Of a stretch of DNA of 64,000 bases, positions 47,891 to 59,819 are shown piece after piece (the stretch's first letter is position 1; every line of letters begins with the position of its first letter). The position numbers were made by a program, and so were the translations under genes. The DNA comes from Amblyornis subalaris. Its lineage: Eukaryota; Chordata; Aves; Passeriformes; Ptilonorhynchidae. The notes below the pieces were generated by a model, which saw only the letters and a list, made by a program, of their open reading frames with translations, searched no databases and was not told the origin of the DNA. The DNA lies in NCBI GenBank assembly GCA_018881555.1, contig JACAXG010000055.1, positions 2,046,001 to 2,110,000 of the forward strand. The letters run 5' to 3'.

Positions 47891-49069
47891 TGTGACGGTT
47901 TGACCNGGTGTGGAAAAAATCTGATTGGTTAAAACAGGTGATGGACAGTTGTATAAGCCACTTGGTATTCAGGAAACGCCTCTGTGGAAAATGTTTTAAA
48001 AAATCACCCAGGAAGGGGCGTTCTCTTGTTCCCCTGCTGGCACCTATGGCAGGAGGGCCCCTGGAGCCTGGGGCCCACAGCCCGGGGGCCCAGCGGCGGC
48101 CCAGCCCCCCCCGCCACCCCGGTCCCACTCCGTCTATCCCCGAGAGGAAGCTGGCCCGTTGCCATCTGGACCAAGCAGGAGCTGAGAGTAGCCAAGTAGA
48201 ATCTGAGAGACAAGTCGAGATTTGCGGGAGAAAAAAAAGCCCCGCTCCTTTTCCTCTTGGAGATGGATGTGAGAGAAAGCAAAGCCAGTCACGTGAAGAG
48301 ACTAATATGGCGACCAGCAGTCTAACGGGAGAGAAACAGGAAATACCAGAGGAGAAGCTATCTTATCATTGGGACTGACCCCCCCTTTCTGTGAGCTATG
48401 GGTGATCTGTAATAGAGCCAAACTAATTTTTCTCTGTAATTCACAAAATAGAGACATGGGGGGATCTGGAATTCACAGCCTGAGAATAAGAACACTTTAT
48501 GTTGTGAGCAGATGAAATTGCAGCCTTTGGAGCTTATGAATGAGAGAGGGAAACTGTACTTGTGCCTTTAGGCTGGAATGACTTGTCCTTAACAGCTTAA
48601 CCCCGTTGGACTTTTCTTGTGACCCACGAACTGCAAGAGTATTGTGGGAGAGAGGATTCACCCCTGCAGAATCTGGGCAGGCTGTGGTGTTTTCCTGAGG
48701 GTTTGGGACCACGCTGAAGACACTCTGTAGGGAGTTATCTTCCGTGGGATGAACCCCACTGCATAACAGAAAGAACTCTTTATCCCATAAAGTGGCAATA
48801 AGAACTCTTAATCAAAAGATCAGAATCCCATGTTCTATGTCCTTTGTGTGATCAGTGAGAAAGATTGGGATGTATTGGGAGGAAAATGGTATTTCTACAT
48901 TATGCCTTATGATTTTTATTATTATTGTTCTTTCTATTCTTAGTAGTAGTAGTGAATAAAACTATTTTTACCATGTTTCAAGCTTGCCGCCTTGTTTTTA
49001 CTGTTTCATATCCTCTGAAGAATATAATCATGGGAGTCTTGGGCCTTCCCTCAGGCTCAAACCATGACA
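47891..49069 (+). mobile_element. Solo LTR of an endogenous retrovirus-like element
   Basis: The 1179-bp element starts TGTGACGGTTTGACC and ends GGCTCAAACCATGACA, imperfect inverted termini of the TG...CA type. It is flanked by a 5-bp direct repeat GGATT (47886-47890 and 49070-49074), the mark of integrase-mediated insertion. An AATAAA signal at 48955-48960 lies near the 3' end on the plus strand, so it is antisense to RELN. No gag, pol or env sequence is present, so it is a solo LTR left by recombination or an unusual copy. A GC-rich section lies at about 48050-48130. The family cannot be named without a repeat library. Confidence 0.85.
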
Positions 49070-50394
49070 GGATTGCCTAAACACAGAGTTCTCGTTTGGC
49101 CACTATCTAGCCAGTGTTTTTATGCTGCTGCTGTTAAATGAACTGCATTACTTTTATATTTCAAATGGAAATAGTTTCAGATATGAGTAGAAAACTTGGA
49201 TTAATCAGAGCTACACAGCATCATGCGAGCACAGGACAACTATAACTGCCTGCTAACCCTATTACATCTGGATGGTGAAAGACCACTAGCTGTTCATGCA
49301 TGGTCTCGCTCCTTCCTGGGTTGAAAAATGCCCAAATTGTTTACAACCTATGAGTATAAGGAAATCCTTAGATGTCTTACACTCCGAAGACCTTGAAAAA
49401 GTAATATAGAGAGTACTTGATTTACTACAGATTTAGTATTTTACTGAATTACTCTTGTAATTTCCTCCATATAATTAGCTTGTAATATTTTATTTTATTT
49501 TAAGTAATGTCAGTGAAACATTATAAAAGTCATAATTCATCTCCTCAATATTAAATTATTGGATTCTGAATTTTTCTTTTTATGATAATTTGCTGACAAT
49601 ATTACTTTATTTAAATGTACCATCACTGTGATATTGTGTCTATTAAAACAGTTTATGGAGGTTTTGACTAATTTATTTCAGATTTAGCTGTAGTGATACC
49701 TTGGAGGGTCATATTTACTGCATATATTCAGTCTCTCACATTTGCAGTAATGAAAGCATTATGAATAATGCTGCAGACCAGGAGACGTGAAATGCTGCAG
49801 TATATGGGAAATACAAATTGGGAAAATGGTGACCTAATGCTTCTTTTNTTATGAAGAAGCTCACTTCTCCTTCAGAAGTAGTTTAATGAAGGAAGAATAT
49901 TAATCTTTTGAAATATATGCTAATCTCCATCAGAAAACAGATTGAGACAGAGACTTTATATAACATGTTTACTGGCCAGGAGTGTTTACAGGCAAAGTTT
50001 TCACTTTTCATATAGGAAAATGTTGCTGCCTTCCCTTCCTATCAAATATAAGTGCAGTGCCTTTATTTTTGTTTCCTCTTGAATTCTTCTACCCTGCATG
50101 GATGCTAGAACTGTCAGTGCTAATGCAGCTCTTTCCAGTTGGAAGTAGATGCCATGGGACACAGATAAAAGCACTTATAGTCTTGCAGTTTAAACTCTCA
50201 ACTCTGCAAAATATAAAGTAACTTAATTCTCATAAAATATCAAGATAAATATTTTCATATGCATATAATGANAGAGGAACAGTGGGCAGTTTGGTTCTGA
50301 GTCCCCTATTTGAAGGATACTAAGAATTTTGAGAGTGGAGTAGAGGATGAGCAAGATGTCCATGGCTTTGAACACCAAGCTAGGATGGGCTGAG

Positions 50395-50730
50395 GAGCTG
50401 GCTTGCTCAGCCTGGTGAGGAGGGGTGAGCTGCAGCATCCTGTGGTGATGCAGAGGGCACTCAGAAGGAAATCGGAGTCAAACTCTCCTCAGTAGTGTCA
50501 GACACACTAGAAGGGACAATAATCATAAAGACATGGCTTCTGAGTTTTGTACTGTACATTAGGAAACACGTTTTCACTTGAGCAGGTCAGTCAGAGAGGA
50601 TTTTTCGAGTCATGGATAGGCAGAGCCATGTCTGACCTATGCCGGTAACAATTCCACCTGCAGCAGCAGGGTTCACCAGATAATCTGTGAAGGTCCCTTC
50701 CAACCAGCATTTCTACAATCCGTGATTCTA
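50395..50730 (+). mobile_element. Old CR1 3' fragment
   Basis: TTGCTCAGCCTGGTGAGGAG near 50400 resembles the CR1 motif TTCAGCCTGGAGAA. The segment ends in GAAGGTCCCTTCCAACCAGC followed by a tail with GTGATTCTAC, matching a diverged CR1 3' terminus. The middle is poorly alignable by eye, so the borders are approximate. Confidence 0.65.
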
Positions 50731-51327
50731 CAAAACATGGAGCCACAAATGACTCCCTTCTCTCCCTTTCCCTCTCACTTAACTCCATGGAAAAATTCAT
50801 GCTGTATGTCCTGAAGAAGTGAAGCCAGCAAAAGAGTTCCATGATCAGTCTACAGACAGCGAGCTCCTCACACTGATGGTCATTAAGATGAGGGTCATTT
50901 ATCACCAGTCTTATNACAAGAATTAGATATGATTTTGGCATCAGTAATCTTGGAGAGGTCAGCAGGGCAGTTTTCTACTGCTGCCTTTAATGCCTTCCCC
51001 CTTACACAGTATTAAGAGGTAAATCTCGTATCCATTAGAAACTGAAGCAAAAGTCACTCTGAAATCACGAGCATATTTCAGAATAATGGACTAAGAAAAG
51101 CAAGTTTTGACCTGGAAAGCTATTAAATGACTCTTTATTGCACATGAGATACATGAATTGGGGCCTGTGGAGATCAGGAGAAGCATTAGCTTTTGAGCAG
51201 CTTAAATGTGTCATTATTAATGGGATTCCTTCTTACTGAAAACAGATTTCCAAATCCTCATATAGATTTTATAAAACAAAATATACTAGAAAGCTGATAA
51301 CCAAAACAATGATCTTGCCAGTTTTAC

Positions 51328-51536
51328 CTGTTACCAGGTTGGTAGGTTCCACAACCCAGATTGATGGAAAACTGGATCATGTGAGTCACNGAGGAAGGGA
51401 GCACCGGAAGGACGTGGAAGTAATCCACAGCCCAGACATTCCTGTTGTGGCCTTGGTGACTCTTTTGCTTCAGGCAAAACTTGGTTGCAGGAGTCTGCAG
51501 GTCCGGACTAATGACAACAGAAACCAAAGATGGAAC
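51328..51536 (-). CDS. RELN: RELN window exon 4: end of subrepeat 1A and start of BNR segment
   Basis: The 209-bp exon has acceptor TTAAAG and donor GTAAAA. It begins [20 protein letters not shown], passes through [18 protein letters not shown], and ends in [17 protein letters not shown] with a split Ser codon (about human 520-588). The WAVDYFHV strand ends one jelly-roll unit and [10 protein letters not shown] opens the next. The N at 51390 is the third base of a Ser codon (TCN), so the residue is certain. The donor GTAAAA is weaker than the consensus GTAAGT. Confidence 0.96.
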
Positions 51537-53135
51537 CTTTAAAAGAAATTAAATAAGACTTAAATAAATTAAAAAGGTCACAAGGTACCATTTAAAATAA
51601 AAAAGCATTTTTAATTGTGCTGAACCAAACATGTTCTATTCTCTCTCCTTGCTTCATTTTGCTAGTTTTTCTAGCCACCTTTTTTCATGCAAGATCCCAA
51701 ATAAAATAATTTGCTCTTATGTGGATAGATATGAACACCCTGGGTACCAGTGATGCTTATCACCTCAGAGGGATCAGATTGTTTGGTTGTAAAGACACAG
51801 AAGAAAAGACTGTACCTTCTGTGTTCTGAAAAGGGCAAGTTTATGTTGTCATTTTCAGCTGGGAATGGAAGGTGATGTTTGTCCTGGAGCCTTACAGCTC
51901 ACAGAAGCTAAGGCAAGGTAGTGGCATGTCTACCCTGGATACGTGAGAATGAAGTAACAGCAGGAGTTCACAGGCATATGTAGGGAGGATGTTATGTTGC
52001 TGAAATAAATGAAAGCACTGCTTTACAAAGCTTAGCCTTTGTCCTAAAGCAATGTAACTGGAATTTTATTATGTCAAAANAGGATGTCAGCTTTAAAACT
52101 GCTTGTTTTAAGAAAACCTCCACAATGAATTCCATGTAATTTCAGATCCTATCTCTCCCCAAGTTCCCTAATTAATATTTTATTATTTTACAATTACAGT
52201 TTCCTTAGTTTTACAAAAGTTCTACCCTGTCTTTCACACAGAAGCAGGCGAGGAGGGAAGCCATGCACAATGAAACAATGCAAATGACTCAACCAAACTC
52301 AGGCCAAACCCTATTGTAAACATTCGGTTTCTAAGTACTAAAGTTAGAGGGAAAATGCACACAGATCTGTGCTTGCAATCAGGTGCATCTTTTCCAACAA
52401 ATTTCCTTCGAACTATGTAAGCACACTGCATTTCAACCTTTAGCACATCCATGTGCACATGTATGAAATACCAAATTTTGCCTGTTATACAGCAGAAGAA
52501 TAAGGAGACCCCAGGGCTCGGCTATTCAGGGTAGACATGGTCTAAGTGCTCCCTTGCCCTAGACAGGAAGGATCCTGAAGGCAAGTTCAAGGTCTTTATT
52601 GTCCTGCCTGAGGGTGGTGGATGCGGTTGGAAGGCAGCTGCACTTTGGGCAGAGGAGATGCTGCNTGTGCACTCTGCTGGCAGCCGCCTCCCACAGCTGA
52701 GTCCGTGCCCATATCATTGCAGACCCTCTCCCAGCCACTGATCCCACCAGACTGACCCCCTCAGGACCCTGCTCCTGAGTATCACACTGTGGCTAGTACA
52801 AGCTTGAGTGGAGACAGGAGTGAATATTTGTGAGGAGATGTTACCACTGAAGTTTTCAGCTGATAACTGAAAATTTTTGCCCATTGCTCGTTTGCCTGTT
52901 ACCCTGGCCCCANCCAGCACTGCACAGTCTTGCCCGGGGCTGGAGTGACCAGCAGGAACTGCAGAGCTGTGCTGCAAAGGCACCCAATTGCCCCCAGGTC
53001 TGTGCATGATTTATGTGTTTGAGAAGATCATGTTTTGAGTGTCACTGTGTAATTCAACATACAATATTCCTGTGATGGCTTGAAAAGAGAATGATCTGTC
53101 CATCCCATCCACCTGCTTTGTTTACGACTATTTAC
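51537..53135 (-). other. RELN: RELN intron between window exons 3 and 4
   Basis: The 1599-bp intron has a GC-richer part near 52560-53000 and no recognisable repeat or gene. Confidence 0.9.
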
Positions 53136-53248
53136 CTTGTAAGCAGCATAGGTCAGTGTATCAAGAGGTATGTGTTCCCTCCTGCCTTCAATCTTGGCGT
53201 AAAGTACAACATCATTTTCATGGGATTCTCCAGAATCACAAGTTCCCC
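53136..53248 (-). CDS. RELN: RELN window exon 3: reelin repeat 1A
   Basis: The 113-bp exon has acceptor TGTACAG and donor GTAAAT and ends on a complete codon. It encodes [19 protein letters not shown] and then the IEGRREHI segment, ending in AAYK, about human 483-519. This is the core strand region of subrepeat 1A, with the Cys of the TCDSG loop and the acidic SHEND motif. The intron that follows is 1.6 kb. Confidence 0.96.
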
Positions 53249-55456
53249 CTGTACAACACACATTTGAGTGAGAAAAAAATTAATTGAAGCCCTTGTTATT
53301 GGGAAGTGGAATCATATTATGCAGCCATAATTATGAAAATAATTACAATCAGATGCTATTTAACTTGGGATCTGAAACAAAAGAACACCATCCCTAAGGA
53401 CACAGTGTATAGGAACTATTTGATCAGATACACTATGGCACAGATCAAGGGGGCTGACGATTACGAAAACCTCAAGTACCTCTTTTAATCAGCTTATCAA
53501 AACAGTTTTAATAGAAAATGCTGTGCCTAAAGCAATACTTCTATCTGTGTGCTTTAAATCCTATTTACATAGAAATGCTCTGCTTTTGAGTTCTCATCAG
53601 TAAACTGTTATTTAGTACTCACACTTCATGCAGCCGCACATGTGGTATGTAACAATCTCTTAAATACGTCTCAGCTGATAGTTTGGCAGCTGAAAACTTG
53701 TTCTAAGTAGGAAATGAGGAAGACTGCCATGTACCTTATTTGTTGTGCTGCTCCTACTGTCTAGACCATATTCTAAAAGGGATGGCTGGGTGGATGGAAT
53801 CTATTGTACCACACAAAACGTGTGGTGTGCTTGCCCACTGGAACAGGGCAGCATTTGAAATATCTTTGTATCAGTAGAAACCAAAACACTTATCAATCTT
53901 CTGTGAAAGAGTGGATGTATTGGCAAATATAAGCATTAAATTCTGCATTATAGTTACAAGATGAACATCATCACACTAGTTTGGTATTCTGGAAAAGAAG
54001 TTTTTAAAACATAGTTTCTGTATTTGAAACAGGAATTAATAATTAATTATTTCCCTGTACAGTATGGGTACTGCAGGTATTAAAAAAACCAGCCCAAAAT
54101 AAAAACAAAAACAGAATGAGGAAGCTTCTTTAAAAGACTGCAGAGTAGAAAGGTTGCATATATTGGAACACTTTCTCTGTTTTTCTTTCACTACAGACAG
54201 CCAGTTCTCGTAATGGACTAGGCAAAGCAGTCCAGAGAACTAGATAAGATGTGCATCTTTAATGTGTTTTATACTGTAATAAGGAACATCCATATGTCCT
54301 TTTAAACCTTCTCCTTGCCTGAATGTTTAAACTAATATTTATTTAATTTAAAAGTATGCACAGAATACATTTTTCCAGCAATATCCTGCTATCCTCTGTG
54401 CCTGCATCTGCTGAAAATGTTTTCCCTAAGTTCAGAAGGTTGACAAAATTTCTTTCCTGTTTCTCTTGCAGGTGTTGTAGTGCTTGGAAGAACTGGGAAA
54501 AAGCATCCTCTTTTTCCTGTGCTTTATTAGTAATTCATGTAACACAGAGGACATGTGCAACAATTTAGGACAACAACATGAGGTCTTCCCCTCATTAAAT
54601 AAAGTGTGTTTTTTCTTGTTGATACGGAAGGTTGCTTGTGGAGGTCACAGGTTTATTCTCTGCTTCCTCCTTTATTATTCTATTATTCTCTTTTAAGCAA
54701 AAACCCTCACCTTCTCTAAACATGGTGTTGAGAGAATAACCTCACAGAACTTCCTTTATGTGCGAAATAAAAGTTCTGGAAAAATACTGTGAGGTTAATT
54801 ACCATGTTCGTGGGAATTTTGGTCTGTTGCAACACCAAACCAGTGCAGTTGCACTGACAACACCAGCGAGGAGGGCAAGTGACAGGACAGGTTGGTTCTT
54901 GGCTGCTTTCTTAGCCCTGGTAAATGACTGATGTACTTTGCCCTGCCAGGGAAGGCCCACAGGTGATGCTAGCACCACACCAGTGCTTTTCATGAGGAAT
55001 GCCCCAGGTAGGCCATACCTCCTCCAAGACCATAGCACACTCTAGCACACTCTGTGTGAATCTCACCCTGGGCCAGCGCATTAGCAGAGGAAATTGTTTG
55101 TGAATGGAGTAAGAGCTTTTGAGCAGAAACTATTCCATGGGTTCATCAGGGAAGGCTGTCCCACCTCTGTGCTACTCCCATCTCATCCTCAGGTGCAACT
55201 CTTAACTCTGATGGATTAATAGCAGGGTCTACATGGATACGATTGTGGGAGGATATGACAGTTACCTATAAAACCTCTAAAGCTGACAAAGATATGACCA
55301 TCTCTTCTAATTANGGATTAAGAGGCACTAAGTGAAATTAGTATATACAAGACAAGAAGATGCTTCTTCACATGAGAAGTGATAAACTATGGAGCACTGC
55401 ACAATTTAAATCTCACATGCTTCACATCTTGTATTACATTAGGAATTTATACTCAC
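53249..55456 (-). other. RELN: RELN intron between window exons 2 and 3
   Basis: The 2208-bp intron contains nothing I can name. A short GC-richer patch at about 54820-55080 carries a 79-codon open frame on the minus strand with no recognised relative. Confidence 0.9.
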
Positions 55457-55608
55457 CCATACTGAAATAAAATCTCAAGTTCCCATAACCTGTAGTGTCC
55501 ATGTATGGGGTACATATTTTTCTTTCTCCATCTCTGAGAAATACCATAGCTGAGCCAGATTCCAGAGTTCCACATTCAGTACCAATTACAGCTCCAAAGA
55601 TGTCCCAC
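55457..55608 (-). CDS. RELN: RELN window exon 2: reelin repeat 1A, first part
   Basis: The 152-bp exon lies between acceptor CTGCAG and donor GTGAGT and takes up the split Gly codon from window exon 1. It reads [15 protein letters not shown] and onward to [11 protein letters not shown], the start of the jelly-roll fold of subrepeat 1A, about human 432-481. The conserved Cys in TECG and in KICTP are present. Differences from the remembered human sequence are conservative (Leu to Phe in WDIF, Lys to Arg in FLRDG). It ends with one base of a Gly codon completed by window exon 3. Confidence 0.96.
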
Positions 55609-58600
55609 CTGCAGAGGCCAACAATGGGTGGAGAATGTGCAGCAGCACATTACTGATAAACTCATAGAAAATATATGTCATAGGGGTGCATCTGTACTTA
55701 CAAAAGTAGCTGTTTCTACTCTTACATAGGAAAAAAAATGCAATGTTTCAAATGTGATCCCTATGACATTACTTAAATATTCAATATTAGCTTTTAAACT
55801 CAGTTGACTTAACTAAGGCAAAGTTAATGTAAATATTTAAAAGAATTTGGCAGAAATGCATGAATTAATAAAAAAATGAGGCTTTTAATGAATGCTGTTC
55901 CCAAATACGTAGTGTTGTATTGTTCTACCATCTTCATTATTTTTTTTCTGGCACTAAAATGTTTAAAATATAAATGCATTCAGCTTCATTTCGCATAATA
56001 AAAGATTTATAGATCAATGAAACTTGAAAAGGCAAATGTCCACCCTATCTGCTATACAAATATTAAATATGTAGGTAATAGCTGAAAATGCTCTCTTTTC
56101 ATCTTTTTAAGCATTTAGGGTAACAGTTTTTAACTAACACATGAACAGACTATGAAAAAAGACTGCTGTGTTTCTAATATGTGATGATACAATCTTTCTC
56201 AGTTTTTCTGTACAACATTTTATCTTATTCAGAGATAATTAAAAGAGCTGTTGCAGAATTTTCCAATTAAATATCTTACATTGAAAATACATTTTCATCA
56301 TGAAAGCATTGGTTACTTCAAAACTCAATGAAAATGTTTTGAAATATTAGAAAGTGCTGTAAACATGTGCATTATTTTGGTCTGATACATTATGATTATT
56401 CATGTTGAAGTCTTAATTCATAAAAAAGTATTTAAGAATTATAAGGCTGATAAAACAATGAAATTATTTAGAACCACTAAATCCTGATAATCCAATCATT
56501 TAACTATCCAGCATGATTCAAGAGGAATGAGAAAACATGGAAGCTCAGAAACCTTTGTGGGAAGGCAGAGTCTTTTCCTGTGTCCTTCCACCAGAAACAA
56601 TCTCTAGCAGGTATGTGCCATATGACAATTTCAAAAACTGTCATTTCAAGAACTAAATAGTCTATTTATTAGTTTAACCATTCCAATGGCTTCGAAATGC
56701 ATTTCTAGGATCTTCTTAAAAGCTGCCAGTTCCCCTATTGACCTAAGCTGTGACAGACCAGTGACGTGCCTGCTTGGAAATCCCACTTTAAAACTGTCGG
56801 TCATTTACACAGGAATTAACGAGCTTAACATCACTGAAAAGCTTTATGATATACATGTAAATATAAATACAAATATAAATATAAATATAAATATAAATAT
56901 AAATATAAATATAAATATAAATATAAATATAAATATAAATATAAATATAAATATAAATATTTTAATGGAAGCACAGTTTAATATAACTCTAATTCTATTG
57001 TGCAGATTTTTTAAAGGTAATGTGCAATATAATCAAAACACAATTTTGAAAGTGGGTCTCCTGGGCTGAAGGCAACTACAGAATTAAACAGTTGTGCCTA
57101 CTTTAACTTACACAAAAAAAAATCTCACAATGCTTCATTGATCTTTTGTATGCTCTATTTAGCTCAATTAAAACACTCTCTGTAGTGACCCACAAAACAG
57201 CTCGGGGTCATGAATGATGCAGATCATGGATGTTTCCAGGGATCCTCTCGTTTTAGGCAGCATCAGAAATGAAAACCAGAGAATTCTACATCTTTTTTTA
57301 AAAATGGCACTGTAATAGAAATACATCAACACACTGCCAGTAAGGACAAATGGAGAAGGATCCTGGGTCATAGCACGATTTAACATTTACATTTGAATTA
57401 TTCCTGACATGACTCTTGAAATTCTTCTTTATAAAACAGGTGATATATGGACCTAAACCAGACCAACTGGACATGGAGATCCAAAGCAGCAATGTGCCTG
57501 CTAGAGACAGAGGCAGCCTGATGAGAGGATCTGTCCACTTTTAGGATCAGGCTCTAATTTATACAATTAAAGAGAAGCAGAACAACAGTGGAAATACTTA
57601 CAATGGCAACCCCTATCCACATANCCTCCTGCTTTAGGTGGTACGTGCAAAAAATACCGATCAACTGCTTATTAAAAACAGTGATAAGGTCCTCTGCCCT
57701 CACCTCCAAGAGCATTTGGTGTAGAGGAAAGTGGTGGTGGCCCCTACACCTGAGCTTTTGCTCTCCTTTATGCGGGAGGCTTTTGCCTTTCCTTTGAGAG
57801 CTGACAGGCTCCAGCTGATGTGACAAAGCAAAGCCTGAGAACTTCCTGCAAGCTCTGACTCAGGTATACAGTGCTCTGTGACTGCTGGAATACAGTAAAA
57901 CTGTATTTCAAATATAGTTCAAATAGCATTCAAAAATATTTCTCTAAGAAGGGACTAAGGAAACTCATATATATTTGCAGTTACATAAGTTCCCAATGCA
58001 AACTCCTGAGAAGCGTTGAAAAGAGGTGCAAGTAGTGGTGACAATTTTGTACGATTAGGATGTAGTCCATAACATCAACCGAGTTCAATATTTATTCATG
58101 GCAGCATGCAATTTAAATCTCCATTCTTATAGAACAATTGAATGAAGAAAGCTTCTAATATAGAACAAAATTTGCAAAGAAGAAAAAGGAAAAAGTTGTG
58201 AGGCCTTGGGCTGGCAGAGTGGGGGGCAGATCAGGACCTGGTTGGTGGGACACCGGATGACAGGATTGAAGGCATCTGCTGGCTGCACTCTGCCTCACCC
58301 ACCTGCAANTGGACCTAGGCACCATGTGATAGGGAAAGTGTAATACTCCTAATTTGGGAGAAATTGTACATTTGCTAACCAGGGTTGCAAGTGGCCCAAC
58401 TAAACTAAACACCCAGTCCAGCAGAGAGAAGATCTACAGACAGGGCAGATGGCCACAGACAGCACTCCCATCCTGTTTTTTTCAGGATGGAAAAAAGATT
58501 GAGAGCACATCTCAAAGGTGTCCCAAGTGGTCACCTAGCACACAACACACACGTGCTCATTTTCTTCCCTCCGTCTGAAGCAGCACCTGCTGCCACTGGC

Positions 58601-59678
58601 CGATTATTTGAGCTGGGACAGAGTTCACAGTGAACATTTTTTCTGTAAGCTCCAAATATACCATGAGTCCACAGGACACATTAGCAAGTACTTCTTAAAA
58701 GGTGCTCTTTACTTTCAGCACAGCATAGGCAGCATTTGAATCAGCTGCTAATGATCTGAAGTACCTTGTAGGTTAAAATCAACATTCAGTGGAGACCCAT
58801 AAATTAGCAGTGTATGTTTCTCATTGCCCTGGGGTTACAGCAACTAATAATTTTTTTTTAATAGAAAATAACCAAGACCCCATTGTTGGTTATTTTCTTT
58901 TCTTCAGAATTTATACACTGAGGTATATAAAATGATACTTGTTTATCAGGACACATTTTTTAAAACTCACTCATGTTTTGGGAAGAATAGTAATTTTGTT
59001 GTCCTAGATAGTTTTGTTACTTTCTGTGTCCTTGCAACAGTCCCTGCTGGATATGGCTTTACAGGGACCCTTTGAATCACAATGTATATGTGCAAAATAT
59101 AAATAGTAAATTACCAGCCATGTCCTCAGCTCTTGCCCAGCAGGCATGGCTATGCTCTTGATGCTGCTAGATGAGAATAGATTGCTACTTCAACTGTCCT
59201 GCCTCTACCTACTCCTCCTTTTCCTCCTCCAGCACCTACAGGCTTCTGCATAAGTAGGAGCTCTCTCTTGGCAAAGTGAAGCTCACAGCAGTGATCCAAC
59301 GGGGATGAATTTCTCAAGGAATTCAATTTCATATGGACACAAGTTTGTTAAAAACACTCTGGTGTGAATGAAAAAAACAGATTGATATCATGTGTTTCTT
59401 TAGAATGGCTACATAAGTCACAAACATGACTTTTTTTCATTAACAACGGTGGTGACAGGATGGTCCAGAGACAGACTGTTCCTCCTGGATTTCCTGGATT
59501 TGTTTCTTCCTAAAATTTACAGTCATGTGCTATTTACAGTATTGCTATTTATCCTAGTCATAATCTTCCCTAACTATACAGCAAAGACAAAATGCAATTC
59601 TCTCTTTATCCAGTCTCCTTATCCCTGGAGTGATGCTGCTCGCCTGTGCAGTGCCTAGCTCAGCTCAGGGACACTCAC
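55609..59678 (-). other. RELN: RELN intron between window exons 1 and 2
   Basis: The 4070-bp intron holds an (AAATAT)n hexanucleotide microsatellite at 56858-56960 and otherwise AT-rich sequence. No exon is missing here, because exons 1 and 2 join in reelin order through a split Gly codon. Confidence 0.9.
56858..56960. repeat. (AAATAT)n hexanucleotide microsatellite
   Basis: About 17 units of a 6-bp AAATAT repeat, nearly perfect apart from one AATACA unit at the start. One plus-strand frame through it reads alternating Asn and Ile, which is an artefact. Confidence 0.95.
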
Positions 59679-59819
59679 CCTTTGGGCTGGTTCTCAAACT
59701 CTTCTGCCCACTGCTCCTGGGCATCCTCCATGGAGAGGTCCACATCCCGGGTTGTNGCGAAATTGAACTCGCTGCCCTCTGTCCCGTGGAAGTAGATGGA
59801 GTTCCCATCTGACTGGCAG
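59679..59819 (-). CDS. RELN: RELN window exon 1: linker into reelin repeat 1
   Basis: The 141-bp exon is bounded by acceptor CACAG and donor GTGAGT. It enters with one base of a split codon and leaves with two. It encodes a segment beginning [12 protein letters not shown] and ending in an acidic stretch, EEFENQPK, about human residues 385-430, which leads from the N-terminal region into repeat 1. The N at 59756 is the third base of an Ala codon (GCN), so the protein is unaffected. The preceding exon, expected to end near a TVKHS-type sequence, was not found up to 64000, so at least 4.2 kb of intron lies upstream. Confidence 0.96.

Larger units (their letters stand above)
47660..51327 (-). other. 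RELN: RELN intron between window exons 4 and 5
   Basis: The 3668-bp intron carries a solo LTR at 47891-49069 and an old CR1 3' fragment at about 50395-50730. The 1.3 kb between them is AT-rich sequence without a visible feature. Confidence 0.9.

Noticed and set aside
47908..48378. 156-codon plus-strand open frame
   Set aside because: It lies inside the solo LTR in its GC-rich section and shows no retroviral protein motif; most likely accidental.
54799..55038. 79-codon minus-strand frame with a hydrophobic segment
   Set aside because: No recognised relative and exons 2 and 3 are already contiguous in reelin.
56686..57069. 127-codon frame with a long Asn-Ile repeat
   Set aside because: It is produced by reading through the (AAATAT)n microsatellite.
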